Below, piece after piece: positions 1 to 6,982 of a stretch of 7,398 nucleotides of DNA. Both the position numbers and the translations under genes were made by a program. The DNA comes from Candidatus Woesearchaeota archaeon CG08_land_8_20_14_0_20_47_9 (lineage in GTDB: Archaea; Nanobdellota; Nanobdellia; Woesearchaeales; CG1-02-47-18). The notes beneath the pieces were generated by a model. It was not told where the DNA came from and did no database searches. It was given only the letters and a program-made list of their open reading frames with translations. Positions within the stretch are counted from its first letter, which is position 1. Each line of letters starts with the position of its first letter. The stretch covers positions 1-7,398 of the forward strand of contig PEYS01000218.1 of NCBI GenBank assembly GCA_002763335.1. Reading direction: 5' to 3'.

Positions 1-472
1 CCCTCTTTGCAGCAAGCCTTGTCTCGTTTGAAAGGAGCCCAAACTCAGGCTTTATAGCCCCCCAGATCGCCTTCTCAAATGGCATGCCTCCCTTTAGGTT
101 TTCAGATACAAACCTCAGGAAGTCCTGAAGGTGGTCCTCTATCTGTTTTGTCCTGTTATACGCCCTCAGGTCTACAAATAGGAGGGCGCCGCAGAAGAAG
201 AGGGTCATTATTGCTAGGGGTATCACTGTCCACGCAATTGCTGTATATAAAAATACGATGAGTGTCTGAGAGCCCTTTACGTAGTTTGGGTAGATGGAGA
301 AGAAGTAGACTGCGTAGGTTATTGCCAGTCCCATGTAGAAGACCCAACCGATTAAGCGATAGGGCACCTCGGAGATACCGGCTCGCTGCAGGTAGTTTAT
401 CAGGCTGGCCCGCATGCCTTTGGGTATGAACGCCTTTCCGAATTCCTCAGGGTTTATGACCTTCGGGATCAT
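1..472 (-). CDS. Type II secretion system F (T2SSF/TadC/FlaJ-like) membrane protein, N-terminal part, runs off left edge
   Basis: An open frame of 157 codons starts at the ATG at 472 and continues without a stop to the window edge; the C-terminus lies outside. The start overlaps the stop of the preceding gene as ATGA and has a GGTGA ribosome site (plus positions 477-481) five bases upstream. The protein begins MIPKVINPEEF, has a basic amphipathic stretch at about residues 18-40, two membrane segments at about 41-60 and 71-100, then the start of a cytoplasmic helical domain (about 111 onward, with LRFVSENLKGGMPFEKAI). That order, two membrane segments then a helical T2SSF domain with a small/Gly-rich turn, is the layout of platform proteins of type IV pili, archaella and Tad systems, which sit in the cytoplasmic membrane and couple to the ATPase. 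It pairs with the neighbouring T2SSF gene. The family call is good; which pilus or secretion type is not decidable. Confidence 0.8.
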   Translation of the reverse strand, partial: MIPKVINPEEFGKAFIPKGMRASLINYLQRAGISEVPYRLIGWVFYMGLAITYAVYFFSIYPNYVKGSQTLIVFLYTAIAWTVIPLAIMTLFFCGALLFVDLRAYNRTKQIEDHLQDFLRFVSENLKGGMPFEKAIWGAIKPEFGLLSNETRLAAKR

Positions 473-1287
473 ATGTTCACCATCGGCCTCATGGCCTTTA
501 TAAGGGACATGAACATAAGCTGTAGGAGTGCCAGGAAGAAGATGATGACGCCCAGGTGGATGGAGCTTATCTGGAGTTGGAGGAAGCCCGCAGCTATTAT
601 GAACATCGTAAGCCCAAGCGAGGGCATGACGCATGCAACGATCATGTAGAACATCACGATTGAGTTGAGCTTCTTGCCGTACTCTTTTATCTCAATGATC
701 TGCTCTGATGCGATCTGCTTAAGCGTGCTTTTAAGGGCGTCGGTTACATCCACCCCTGTCTTGAGTGATATCACGATCTGCCAGAGCACCTTCTTGAACT
801 TCTCAGAGGCGTTAAACTCGCGCGCATTCTCTATGGCGTTTTCTATAGGCACCCCCATGTTTATCTCGTCAACAATCTCCTTGAAGTACTTTGAGCATAT
901 CCCGTAGCGCTTTGAGGCATCTATAAGCGAGTTAAACAGGGGTGAGCCTGACTCCATCTTAACCAGGAGGTAGCGGCCTGCAAAGAGGACCTCCTTGTTT
1001 ATCTCCCGCTCCCTCTTCCGTATCATGCCCAGCGGGGTGTTCATGAGGAAGATGAATGAGAGAAACCCAACCACTGGCAACGCTGCTGCTGGCAGGAGCA
1101 GGTTGCTCCTGAACGCTGGCAGGAGGAAGAAGAGGATGACTGTCAAAAGCAGCGACATATAGGCAGCTGCCTTAACAGACTTTTTTATGAAGGCCTCGGG
1201 CTTATCATGCAAATGCGCAATCCTCAGGTCTCGCCTTAGATTTGGAAAGTACTTCGCTAAAGTGCTTATGTTTGTTGATTCTAGCAT
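469..1287 (-). CDS. Type II secretion system F (T2SSF/TadB-like) membrane protein
   Basis: Complete 272-residue membrane protein starting MLESTNISTLAK. It has a basic N-terminal region (about 15-38), two adjacent membrane segments (about 39-58 and 62-82), a cytoplasmic helical domain (about 90-205) and two C-terminal membrane segments (about 208-235 and 243-263). The cytoplasmic part contains KMESGSPLFNSLIDAS and later KTGVDVTDALKSTLKQI, the two-turn pattern with Gly and small residues typical of T2SSF domains. The family forms the inner-membrane platform on which a secretion ATPase acts during pilus or fibre assembly. Length fits a single-domain TadB/TadC-type protein and is about half of an archaellum FlaJ, which carries two such domains. 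It starts 6 nt after the ATPase stop, with no strong ribosome site in the gap, so translation probably depends on coupling. Its stop overlaps the next start (ATGA). The family is sure; the specific system is not. Confidence 0.85.
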   Translation of the reverse strand: MLESTNISTLAKYFPNLRRDLRIAHLHDKPEAFIKKSVKAAAYMSLLLTVILFFLLPAFRSNLLLPAAALPVVGFLSFIFLMNTPLGMIRKREREINKEVLFAGRYLLVKMESGSPLFNSLIDASKRYGICSKYFKEIVDEINMGVPIENAIENAREFNASEKFKKVLWQIVISLKTGVDVTDALKSTLKQIASEQIIEIKEYGKKLNSIVMFYMIVACVMPSLGLTMFIIAAGFLQLQISSIHLGVIIFFLALLQLMFMSLIKAMRPMVNI

Positions 1288-1293
1288 TTTGCT

Positions 1294-2748
1294 CTAAACC
1301 AGTTTTAGCTTTCCGCGGTAGTACTTCGCCATTATCAGCCCTATTTGGTGGACGTCATCTATGTTCTCCCTGACAAGCCATTTTAGTATCGCTACCTTTT
1401 CCTTGATGTCCTGGTTTATCTCTTCAGAACTAAGCCCGGTGTATAGGTTTAGGGTTTCCAAGAGCCTCTTAGGCGGGTTTACGTTCACCAGCTTGTCATG
1501 GAGCACATCCAGTTGAATAAGCACGTTCTCATCCCCGTTGTTATCAACCTCTGCTATCTGCAGGGTTCTCCTGAAACCAGAGCGCCTGTTTCTGTTCTGC
1601 ACGAGGATCATGGAGACTGCGCTCAGCATCTTTTTCGGGATGTCTATAGGTGGGTTTGTAAGCCTCTCTACTGTCTCATGGGCGTTGTTTGCGTGCAGTG
1701 TTGCGTATACGCTGTGCCCTGTGTGCATGGCCTCAAAGAGGACCTCTGCCTCGCGCTGGCGCCTTATCTCCCCCATAATGATGCGGTCAGGCCTCATTCT
1801 CAGGGAGTTAACAACTAGGTCAAGCATTGTGACCTCTCCCTTACCCTCAGGGTTTGGAAGTCTTGTCTCTAGAGGCAGCCAGTGAAGGGTGTTCGGGAGC
1901 ACAAGCTCGCGGGTGTCCTCTATGGATATGATGCGCTGATTAGGGGGGAAGAAGTTTGCGATGGCGTTAAGCATCGAGGTCTTGCCTGATCCTGTACCCC
2001 CCGATATGATCATCGAGAGCTCGTTTTGTATAGCAAGCCATATCAAGGCTGCTGCGTCATAGGATACTGTGTTGCTCTTTATCAGGTCTACTATTGACCA
2101 GGGCTTTCCCGCGAACTTCCTTATCGTGATGGTGTTCCCCTTGCTTGAGATGGGGTTTAGTGTTGCGTTCACCCTGTCACCTGTCAGGAGGTGGGCGTCC
2201 ATCAGAGGCTTCAGAAGGGTTATCTCCTTACCTATGTCGCGCCCTATTGTCGTTGCATAATGCCTTATCTTCGCCTCAATTGGAACCATCAAGTTTGTCT
2301 TCAACCACCCGAATCTGCGGTGGTATACCCATATGGGCTCCTTTGAGTTGTTTACAGCAATCTCCTCAAGCTGCGAGTCCTTGAGTAGGATCTCTATGTT
2401 GCCCAGCCCGATGTTCTGCTGTATGAGGTGGTTAACCAATAGGTCTGATGTGCGCTGGTCAATGTTTGGGAAATACTTCTTTATCAGGATGAGTATCTCC
2501 TCTCTGAATATCTCCTTTATCTTCTCAACGCCCTCGCTCTCAGAGAACTCGATGTTGCCAACATTTACCTTTGAGACAAACTCCTCCCTTATCTTGTTGA
2601 GGATTATGTTTGTGGTCTCGCTTATGTTCAGTATGGAGATTGCGTATATTGGGACGATGTCGTCCTCTCTCAGGGTTATGGTTACGTTTACAATGACGTT
2701 ATTAACATCAAGCTTGTAGCTGTCCAGTATCTCAACATCAGCAGGCAT
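1294..2748 (-). CDS. Type II/IV secretion-system ATPase (VirB11/TadA/FlaI-like)
   Basis: Complete 484-residue cytoplasmic hexameric-type ATPase that would power assembly or secretion through the two T2SSF proteins encoded just downstream. All family motifs are present: Walker A GGTGSGKT (residues 250-257), the Asp box IISIEDTRELVLP (273-285), Walker B RPDRIIMGEIR (319-329) and the His box around MHTGHSVYATLHANN (341-355). The N-terminal part (about 10-105) is a variable domain; the conserved N-terminal subdomain covers about 110-215, with an ArgxNAT motif near 192-196 (DRVNATLNP). The Met start at 2748 is supported by a GAGGG ribosome site (2756-2760) seven bases upstream, lying inside the last codons of the preceding gene. 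The gap to that gene is 3 nt. Motifs are intact, so an active enzyme is expected. It may belong to a type IV pilus, Tad-like or other archaeal secretion system; no pilin gene is visible in this window to decide. Confidence 0.93.
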   Translation of the reverse strand: MPADVEILDSYKLDVNNVIVNVTITLREDDIVPIYAISILNISETTNIILNKIREEFVSKVNVGNIEFSESEGVEKIKEIFREEILILIKKYFPNIDQRTSDLLVNHLIQQNIGLGNIEILLKDSQLEEIAVNNSKEPIWVYHRRFGWLKTNLMVPIEAKIRHYATTIGRDIGKEITLLKPLMDAHLLTGDRVNATLNPISSKGNTITIRKFAGKPWSIVDLIKSNTVSYDAAALIWLAIQNELSMIISGGTGSGKTSMLNAIANFFPPNQRIISIEDTRELVLPNTLHWLPLETRLPNPEGKGEVTMLDLVVNSLRMRPDRIIMGEIRRQREAEVLFEAMHTGHSVYATLHANNAHETVERLTNPPIDIPKKMLSAVSMILVQNRNRRSGFRRTLQIAEVDNNGDENVLIQLDVLHDKLVNVNPPKRLLETLNLYTGLSSEEINQDIKEKVAILKWLVRENIDDVHQIGLIMAKYYRGKLKLV

Positions 2749-2751
2749 AAG

Positions 2752-4947
2752 TCATCCCTCTTCAGCAGGCGCAGACCTGCCCTTAAGTGAGTGCCTGCAT
2801 TTCTCAAGCAGCTGCTTTGTATATGTAATGAGCGGGCTCCGGCTCCCTGTTTCGTATACCTCATCGCTTACCTCGTTCAGCCTCTGGGAGAGTCTTCCGA
2901 ACTCGCCCTTGTCAGCCAGCTTCTTTAGGGCGTTAACCTTGTGGAATAGCTTAAGCTCCTCCCATAGGCTTTTGAGCTCGCTGCTTGATTCGAGCTTTCT
3001 GTTGACAAAGCCTTCAGGTAGGGAGTCGTATACCTGTTCGAGGTGTCTGTAGTCTAGCTCAACAAGGTCAAAGGAGGCCTTCCTTATGTGCTCAGGCACC
3101 CTGAGCAGGACCTTTATGAACCCCCTGCATTCAGCATCAGAGGAGCTCTCAATCTTGCCCTGGCTCTCTAATGAGATGGTGTTCTGGAGCATGATCTCCT
3201 TGTAGAGGTCAAGGATACTGTTGCGCATGTCTATTTTTTTGTCTGTGAACACATCCGGCAGGGTGTTGTATATTCCCACCACCTGGCTGTACATCCCGTT
3301 TGCCATCTCAGCCCTGTTGTTTTTAACGTAGGAGAACGCCCTTGACAGGATCGTGTTGATCTCCCCTGACTTGGTGTTGAAATCATCTGTAAGCACATGC
3401 TCTGCCTGGCTCTCCAGCTGCTGGTAGCTCTTGAGTATATCTGCCTGTAACGCCGCCTTGTTCTCTGCAAAGCCCGGCGGCAGATTGTTATACCTCTCAT
3501 AGATTTGCCTGTAGAGGTCGCTTGCTTCTCTGAGCTGGTTCCTTCTTAGGGCATCGTTCATAAGTGTTACCAGCTTATGAATCTCGCTACTCTTCCGTGT
3601 CAGCTCCTCATAGTAGATGTCCCTGTGCTTTATCTCCAGCTCCTGGTAAACCTTGAGTATCCTGTTTTGGAGCTCGACCTTATCCTTGAAAAACCCTGGT
3701 GGGGGGCTGTTGAATATGCTTTTAATCTCACCGTATACGTCTGTTGCAGCCTTTATCTCGCGATCTGACATAAGCTGCTGCATATCCCTCAGGAGCTTGT
3801 TTATCCTCTTTGATTTATCAGCCATCTGGGTTACATATACCTTGTTCTCCCTGGCTATGAGGGTCTTGTAGAGGCCTATTATCTCATCCTCCAGCCTCTG
3901 TTTTTCCCTTAAGAAGCCGCTTGGCAGCGAGTTAAAGGTCTCTCTTATCCTATGGTAGTGTTCAGAAGCGAGTTGGAAGTCGTTTTTCTTTATCTCACGA
4001 TATGTTCTGGATATCAGCTCCCTTATCTCCCGAGTCTTTTTCTCCATTTCGCCCATGGCAAACCTGTCCATGTTCAGCGAGAGGTCCCGGTTGAGTTTGA
4101 CCATGTCCTTTTCAAGCTGCATCTTCCTCTCCATGAATTGATGGGGCAGGTCCTGGTACATGGCCTTAAGCTTGTTATAGATGTCCTTGGCCTCATTGAA
4201 TTTACCGGCCCTCAGGCATTCGTAGGCCCTATCTAGGAGAGATCTTGCTTTGTCTGTCTCTGTTTCAGGCCCGGCCAAGTCTGGGGCTTCGCTATCGCTA
4301 GGTCCAACAGTCTTCTCATGGACGTTCCTTATCTTCATAAAGATATCAAGGAGCTTCTGGTAGACGTCAAAGTACATCTCCTTGGCCTTCACAAAATCCC
4401 CGCTCTCTGCAACTGAGAGGGCTGCATCAAGATCAGCCTCGATGTCATCAAAGCTGTGTTGAAGCTCTGGCGCATACCCTGGCTTTTTTACCCTTACAAT
4501 GCTGTGCACCTGTTCCCTCAGGTGTTTAAGCCTGCTTACTGCCTCTGGGAATGTCTCTCTTGCTGCGCTGAGGTTGCCCTTGTCTGTCTGCTCATATGCC
4601 TGGCTGAGCAGGCTGTTAAGGCCTCCTATTGAGTCCTGCACATTCCTGCTGGCCAGGGCCTCTTCTTCACTTACGCGTTTCTCATCGTAGGCCTTTACAG
4701 GTATCTTGATCTCGTTTAGGGCCTGCATGTTTGCAGGCTCGCCCTTGTATACTAGGAAGGGTGTTGTGAACTTGTACTTTATTGTGAGGACACCCTCCTC
4801 CTCAAGGAATGTGGCCCAGGCCTCAACTGTTGCAAGTGGTATGTCGAACTGCTTTGCAGCCTCGCTCATAGAAATCTCCTTGACATTCCTAACCAGGTTT
4901 AGGAGTAGGTCTACCTCTGTCTTGACAGTTTCCTGTTCTGCTACCAT
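2752..4947 (-). CDS. Winged-helix plus 74-residue helical-repeat protein, function unknown, in a pilus/secretion operon
   Basis: A 731-residue soluble protein that I do not recognise as a named family. There is no signal peptide or membrane segment. Residues about 10-68 look like a winged helix (ISMSEAAKQFDIPLATVEAW, then LEEEGVL and a beta-like KYKFTTPFLVYKG). Residues about 105-210 hold two helical hairpins of TPR-like character (GDFVKAKEMYFDVYQKL). From about 233 to 668 there are six repeats marked by Tyr-x9-Leu-Pro-x-Gly-Phe: LPHQF 267, LPSGF 341, PPPGF 415, LPPGF 489, LPDVF 563, LPEGF 643. The first five are exactly 74 residues apart, the last 80. A Tyr lies 10 residues before each, and a Tyr 19 after in repeats 2-5 (Trp in 6, Asn in 1). 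The C-terminal 60 residues are charged. It is first in an operon with an ATPase and two T2SSF proteins, so a scaffold, adaptor or regulator for that machine is the likeliest role, by inference only. The start at 4947 fits the upstream purine-rich AGGTAAGGT and the wHTH. Confidence 0.85.
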   Translation of the reverse strand: MVAEQETVKTEVDLLLNLVRNVKEISMSEAAKQFDIPLATVEAWATFLEEEGVLTIKYKFTTPFLVYKGEPANMQALNEIKIPVKAYDEKRVSEEEALASRNVQDSIGGLNSLLSQAYEQTDKGNLSAARETFPEAVSRLKHLREQVHSIVRVKKPGYAPELQHSFDDIEADLDAALSVAESGDFVKAKEMYFDVYQKLLDIFMKIRNVHEKTVGPSDSEAPDLAGPETETDKARSLLDRAYECLRAGKFNEAKDIYNKLKAMYQDLPHQFMERKMQLEKDMVKLNRDLSLNMDRFAMGEMEKKTREIRELISRTYREIKKNDFQLASEHYHRIRETFNSLPSGFLREKQRLEDEIIGLYKTLIARENKVYVTQMADKSKRINKLLRDMQQLMSDREIKAATDVYGEIKSIFNSPPPGFFKDKVELQNRILKVYQELEIKHRDIYYEELTRKSSEIHKLVTLMNDALRRNQLREASDLYRQIYERYNNLPPGFAENKAALQADILKSYQQLESQAEHVLTDDFNTKSGEINTILSRAFSYVKNNRAEMANGMYSQVVGIYNTLPDVFTDKKIDMRNSILDLYKEIMLQNTISLESQGKIESSSDAECRGFIKVLLRVPEHIRKASFDLVELDYRHLEQVYDSLPEGFVNRKLESSSELKSLWEELKLFHKVNALKKLADKGEFGRLSQRLNEVSDEVYETGSRSPLITYTKQLLEKCRHSLKGRSAPAEEG
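2756..2760 (-). promoter_or_regulatory. Ribosome binding site of the secretion ATPase gene
   Basis: GAGGG on the minus strand, seven bases before the ATG at 2748 and encoded within the final Glu-Glu-Gly codons of the upstream gene. It fixes the Met at 2748 as the start and indicates coupled translation. Confidence 0.6.
2944..4251 (-). repeat. Six tandem protein repeats (period 74 residues, 222 bp) within the wHTH/repeat gene
   Basis: The repeat is visible in the protein, not as DNA identity. Each unit reads roughly: a helix with hydrophobic heptads, then A-x3-Y-x2-I/L-x3-Y/F-N-x-L-P-x-G-F, then x2-K-x2-L-x4-I-L-x2-Y-x-x-L. The key Tyr falls at residues 257, 331, 405, 479, 553 and 633. Strict 74-residue spacing across four intervals with little nucleotide similarity indicates old internal duplication kept in register by structure, as in alpha-solenoid or long helical-hairpin proteins. 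Confidence 0.8.
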
Positions 4948-4971
4948 ACCTTACCTGCCACTCTCTTTTTT

Positions 4972-4988
4972 TGGTAAACTGCTTACCA
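4972..4988 (-). repeat. Palindrome TGGTAA-N5-TTACCA in the leader of the pilus-type operon
   Basis: On the minus strand this reads TGGTAAGCAGTTTACCA, a perfect 6-bp inverted repeat with a 5-nt centre. It lies 25-41 bases upstream of the operon's first ATG and at or just after the transcript start predicted from the TATA-like box (about 4990). It could be an operator for a dimeric regulator or a small leader hairpin. It is followed by an A-run rather than a T-run in the direction of transcription, so it is not a terminator for argS. Confidence 0.4.
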
Positions 4989-5010
4989 GACTAACAAAAT
5001 CAATCTATCA

Positions 5011-5020
5011 GTTTAATAAG
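5011..5020 (-). promoter_or_regulatory. Probable TATA box of the four-gene secretion/pilus operon
   Basis: Minus strand CTTATTAAAC preceded by an A-rich CACAAAA stretch that could serve as a BRE. It lies in the 106-base gap between argS and the repeat-protein gene. A start about 25 bases downstream (near 4990) would give a leader of about 43 nt. The sequence is close to, but not exactly, the archaeal TTTATAAA consensus. Confidence 0.45.
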
Positions 5021-5053
5021 TTTTGTGAGTTCTCTTTAGTGGTGAAGAAATAT

Positions 5054-6760
5054 TTACATAATCCCTACTTCCTCAATTCCCAGTAGATTAAGGCATGACT
5101 TCTGCACATGATAGTATGAGTTTACCAGCAGCAGCCTTGCCTTCTTAAGCTCCTCGCTCTCTGCTGCGATCACCTGGCACCCCTCGTAGAACTGGCTGAA
5201 GAGGGTGGCCAGTTTGAATGCGTACTCTGTCAGAATATGCGGCGAGTATGAGCCTGCGGTCTTCTCCAGGATGCCTGGGAATTCCCCGAGCCTCTTGATC
5301 AGGGCGATCTCCTCTGGTTTGTTCAGCAGGGTGAAGTCTATACTCACTGTCGGCTTTGTCCCTGCCTTCTGCTGAATCTTCTTTGCCCTTACCAGCGAGT
5401 ACTGCAGATAAGGGCCAGTATCGCCCTCAAATGATATTGACTCCTCAGGCTTAAAAACAAAGTCCTTGTTGGCAGAGCACCTGAGCAGGAAATACTTGAG
5501 AGCTGCAAGGCCTATCTTCTCAGAGAGGTTTTTAACCTCTGTCTCCTTAAGTTTATGTCTTTTTCTAACCTCTTTCTCAGCCATCCCATCCAGCTCATCC
5601 ATCAGGTTGTCTGCGTCGACCACTGAGCCTTCTCTCGACTTCATACGACCTGAGGGCAGATAAACCATTCCGTAACTCAGGTGATAGCACTTGTCTGCAA
5701 ACTTGAAGCCCAGCATCTTGAGGATCTTGAACAGAACCCTGAAGTGGTAGTTCTGCTCGCTTGCAACAACGTAGATTGATTTTTCATAGTGATACTCATC
5801 ATACTTCAGTTTTGCGAGGTATATGTCCTGGGTGATGTAGACTGAGGTTCCATCTGCCCGCAGGAGGATCTTCTTTCCCAGCTCGCCCAGGTCAGCCAGG
5901 ATTGCCCCGCTTTCATCTTTATAAAAAATGCCCTTCTTCAGACCTTCAAGGATCATCTCCTTTCCCTTCTCATATGTCCTGCTCTCATAGTACACCTTAT
6001 CAAAGCTGACGCCAAAGCGCTTGTATGTTTCGTTAAAGCCATCTAATGCCCAGCAGTTCATCTTCCTCCAGAGCCCTATTGTTTCTGGATCCTTTGCCTC
6101 CCAAGCAATGAGCATCTCTTGGATTTCTCTTTCAAGTTCTGGATGCTCTTTTGCCTTCTGTGAGAACATCACGTAGAAGTCCCCTACAAAGTGATCTGAC
6201 TTCTTGTCAGGCTCCTTGTTGTCACCCCACTTCTTGTAGGCGAGCATTGACTTGCAGATGTGGACGCCCCTGTCATTATTCAGATTAACCCGCACAACCC
6301 TGTAGCCCTGAGTCTCAAGAAGCCTTGAAACAGACTCGCCAAGGGACATATTCCTCAGATGACCTAGGTGCAAAGGCTTGTTTGTGTTCGGGGCAGGGAA
6401 TTCAACAACAACTGTCTTGTTAAGCCTTCTCTTGTAGCCATACCCCTCCCTTTCCTTCCATATTCTCTTTAGTGTTGACTCAGCTAGTTTTGCCTCTTCA
6501 AAGAAGAAATTCAGGTATGGCCCTGTTGCCTTGACCTCCCTGATTAAGCCTTTTGGCAGCTTTATCTTTTCGCGAATCTCACTAGCGATTGTCTTAGGGT
6601 CTTTCTTCAGGGTTTTGCTTAGATGGAAGCATGGCAGGGCTAAATCCCCTAGCTTTGAATCAGAGGGTGTTTCAAGCAGCTCTGCTAGATCCTCTCTGCT
6701 GAGCTTAACTGTTTTTGTTAGCAGGTCTATTACTTCTTCCTTTATAGTCTTCATAGGCAT
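5054..6760 (-). CDS. argS: Arginyl-tRNA synthetase
   Basis: Complete 568-residue cytosolic class I synthetase that charges tRNA-Arg with arginine using ATP. Residues about 1-90 form the ArgRS-specific N-terminal domain (GDLALPCFHLSKTLKKDP). The catalytic Rossmann core carries the HIGH-type signature as HLGH (131-134) within FPAPNTNKPLHLGHLRN. The KMSKS loop is represented by GRMKSREGSVV (371-381), in the place and form expected for ArgRS, where this loop varies. The C-terminal helical anticodon-binding (DALR) domain begins near TGPYLQYSLVRAKKI (448-462) and ends LLGIEEVGIM, matching the family's usual end in a hydrophobic Leu-Gly-Ile stretch and terminal Met. Length is normal for the family. 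The start at 6760 fits the position of the TATA box; an alternative Met lies two codons in (6754). It is transcribed separately from the downstream operon, 106 bases away. Confidence 0.97.
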   Translation of the reverse strand: MPMKTIKEEVIDLLTKTVKLSREDLAELLETPSDSKLGDLALPCFHLSKTLKKDPKTIASEIREKIKLPKGLIREVKATGPYLNFFFEEAKLAESTLKRIWKEREGYGYKRRLNKTVVVEFPAPNTNKPLHLGHLRNMSLGESVSRLLETQGYRVVRVNLNNDRGVHICKSMLAYKKWGDNKEPDKKSDHFVGDFYVMFSQKAKEHPELEREIQEMLIAWEAKDPETIGLWRKMNCWALDGFNETYKRFGVSFDKVYYESRTYEKGKEMILEGLKKGIFYKDESGAILADLGELGKKILLRADGTSVYITQDIYLAKLKYDEYHYEKSIYVVASEQNYHFRVLFKILKMLGFKFADKCYHLSYGMVYLPSGRMKSREGSVVDADNLMDELDGMAEKEVRKRHKLKETEVKNLSEKIGLAALKYFLLRCSANKDFVFKPEESISFEGDTGPYLQYSLVRAKKIQQKAGTKPTVSIDFTLLNKPEEIALIKRLGEFPGILEKTAGSYSPHILTEYAFKLATLFSQFYEGCQVIAAESEELKKARLLLVNSYYHVQKSCLNLLGIEEVGIM

Positions 6761-6782
6761 CTATAGGCAGTGTACTACAAGC

Positions 6783-6793
6783 ATTTAAATATC
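6783..6793 (-). promoter_or_regulatory. TATA box of argS, probably giving a leaderless mRNA
   Basis: Minus strand GATATTTAAAT, centred about 27 bases before the argS ATG at 6760. Archaeal transcripts normally start about 25 bases downstream of the box, so the transcript would begin at or within a base or two of the ATG. No ribosome site is visible in the intervening TGCTTGTAGTACACTGCC stretch, which agrees with a leaderless message. Confidence 0.6.
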
Positions 6794-6796
6794 TTG

Positions 6797-6843
6797 TGAG
6801 GGCTTTGACTAAACCTGCTCCGCAGGTTTAGTCAAAGCCCTCA
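6797..6843. repeat. Perfect 22-bp inverted repeat with 3-nt centre, abutting the argS promoter
   Basis: Left arm 6797-6818 and right arm 6822-6843 are exact reverse complements around a TCC centre (6819-6821). The arms contain GGCTTTGACTAAACCTGC. The left arm begins about 4 bases from the argS TATA box and would overlap its BRE. No T-run follows on either strand, so it does not look like an intrinsic terminator. A 12-base core of each arm recurs at 7280-7291. It may be two abutting insertion-sequence ends, a miniature element remnant, or a strong operator. Confidence 0.9.
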
Positions 6844-6864
6844 AACGTCATTGTGTCGGGATCG

Positions 6865-6937
6865 AAAAAAACACGCCCTCCATCAGCTGGCGATAGCTCT
6901 ATAAAAAAACAAGAAAAAGCATGAAAGAATACAAAAA
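6865..6937 (-). terminator. Cluster of U-tracts downstream of the zinc-ribbon gene
   Basis: Reading leftward from the zinc-ribbon gene, the minus strand has T5 (6933-6937, after four C), T5 (6914-6918), T7 (6903-6909) and T7 (6865-6871). Archaeal intrinsic termination relies on such U-rich tracts, often several in series, without needing a hairpin. They lie between the zinc-ribbon gene and the argS promoter, where termination is expected. The rest of the 267-base spacer between these genes holds the argS promoter and the two inverted repeats listed; no small gene or tRNA was seen. Confidence 0.4.
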
Positions 6938-6982
6938 GGGGCATCAATTAAGCTTAACATCATAAGATAGCAGTCATGACAT

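Noticed and set aside
1085..1135. Short direct repeat of GCTGGCAGGAG in the T2SSF gene
   Set aside because: It codes for similar Leu-Pro-Ala stretches in membrane segments and is short enough to be coding bias.
1498..1885. Two overlapping plus-strand frames of 106 and 115 codons opposite the ATPase motifs
   Set aside because: They are antisense to the Walker B and His-box coding region, lack promoter and ribosome site, and resemble no protein family.
2333..2719. 128-codon plus-strand frame opposite the ATPase N-terminus
   Set aside because: Ser/Met-rich antisense shadow of a conserved gene; no initiation signals.
3231..3500. 89-codon minus-strand frame inside the repeat-protein gene
   Set aside because: It lies wholly within the well-supported 731-residue gene in another frame and gives an Arg/Thr-rich composition typical of a shadow frame.
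4706..5086. 126-codon plus-strand frame crossing the operon promoter
   Set aside because: Antisense to the winged-helix coding start and spanning an AT-rich spacer; Ser/Thr/Arg-rich composition and no recognisable motif.
6797..6843. Intrinsic terminator reading of the perfect palindrome
   Set aside because: Neither strand has a T-run after the stem, and the site lies directly against the argS TATA box rather than downstream of a gene end; U-tracts to the right already explain termination.
6936..6982. Possible C/D-box small RNA on the minus strand (TATGATGTTAAG, then TTGATG)
   Set aside because: The C-box match is partial and no properly placed D box (CTGA) or internal pair was found.
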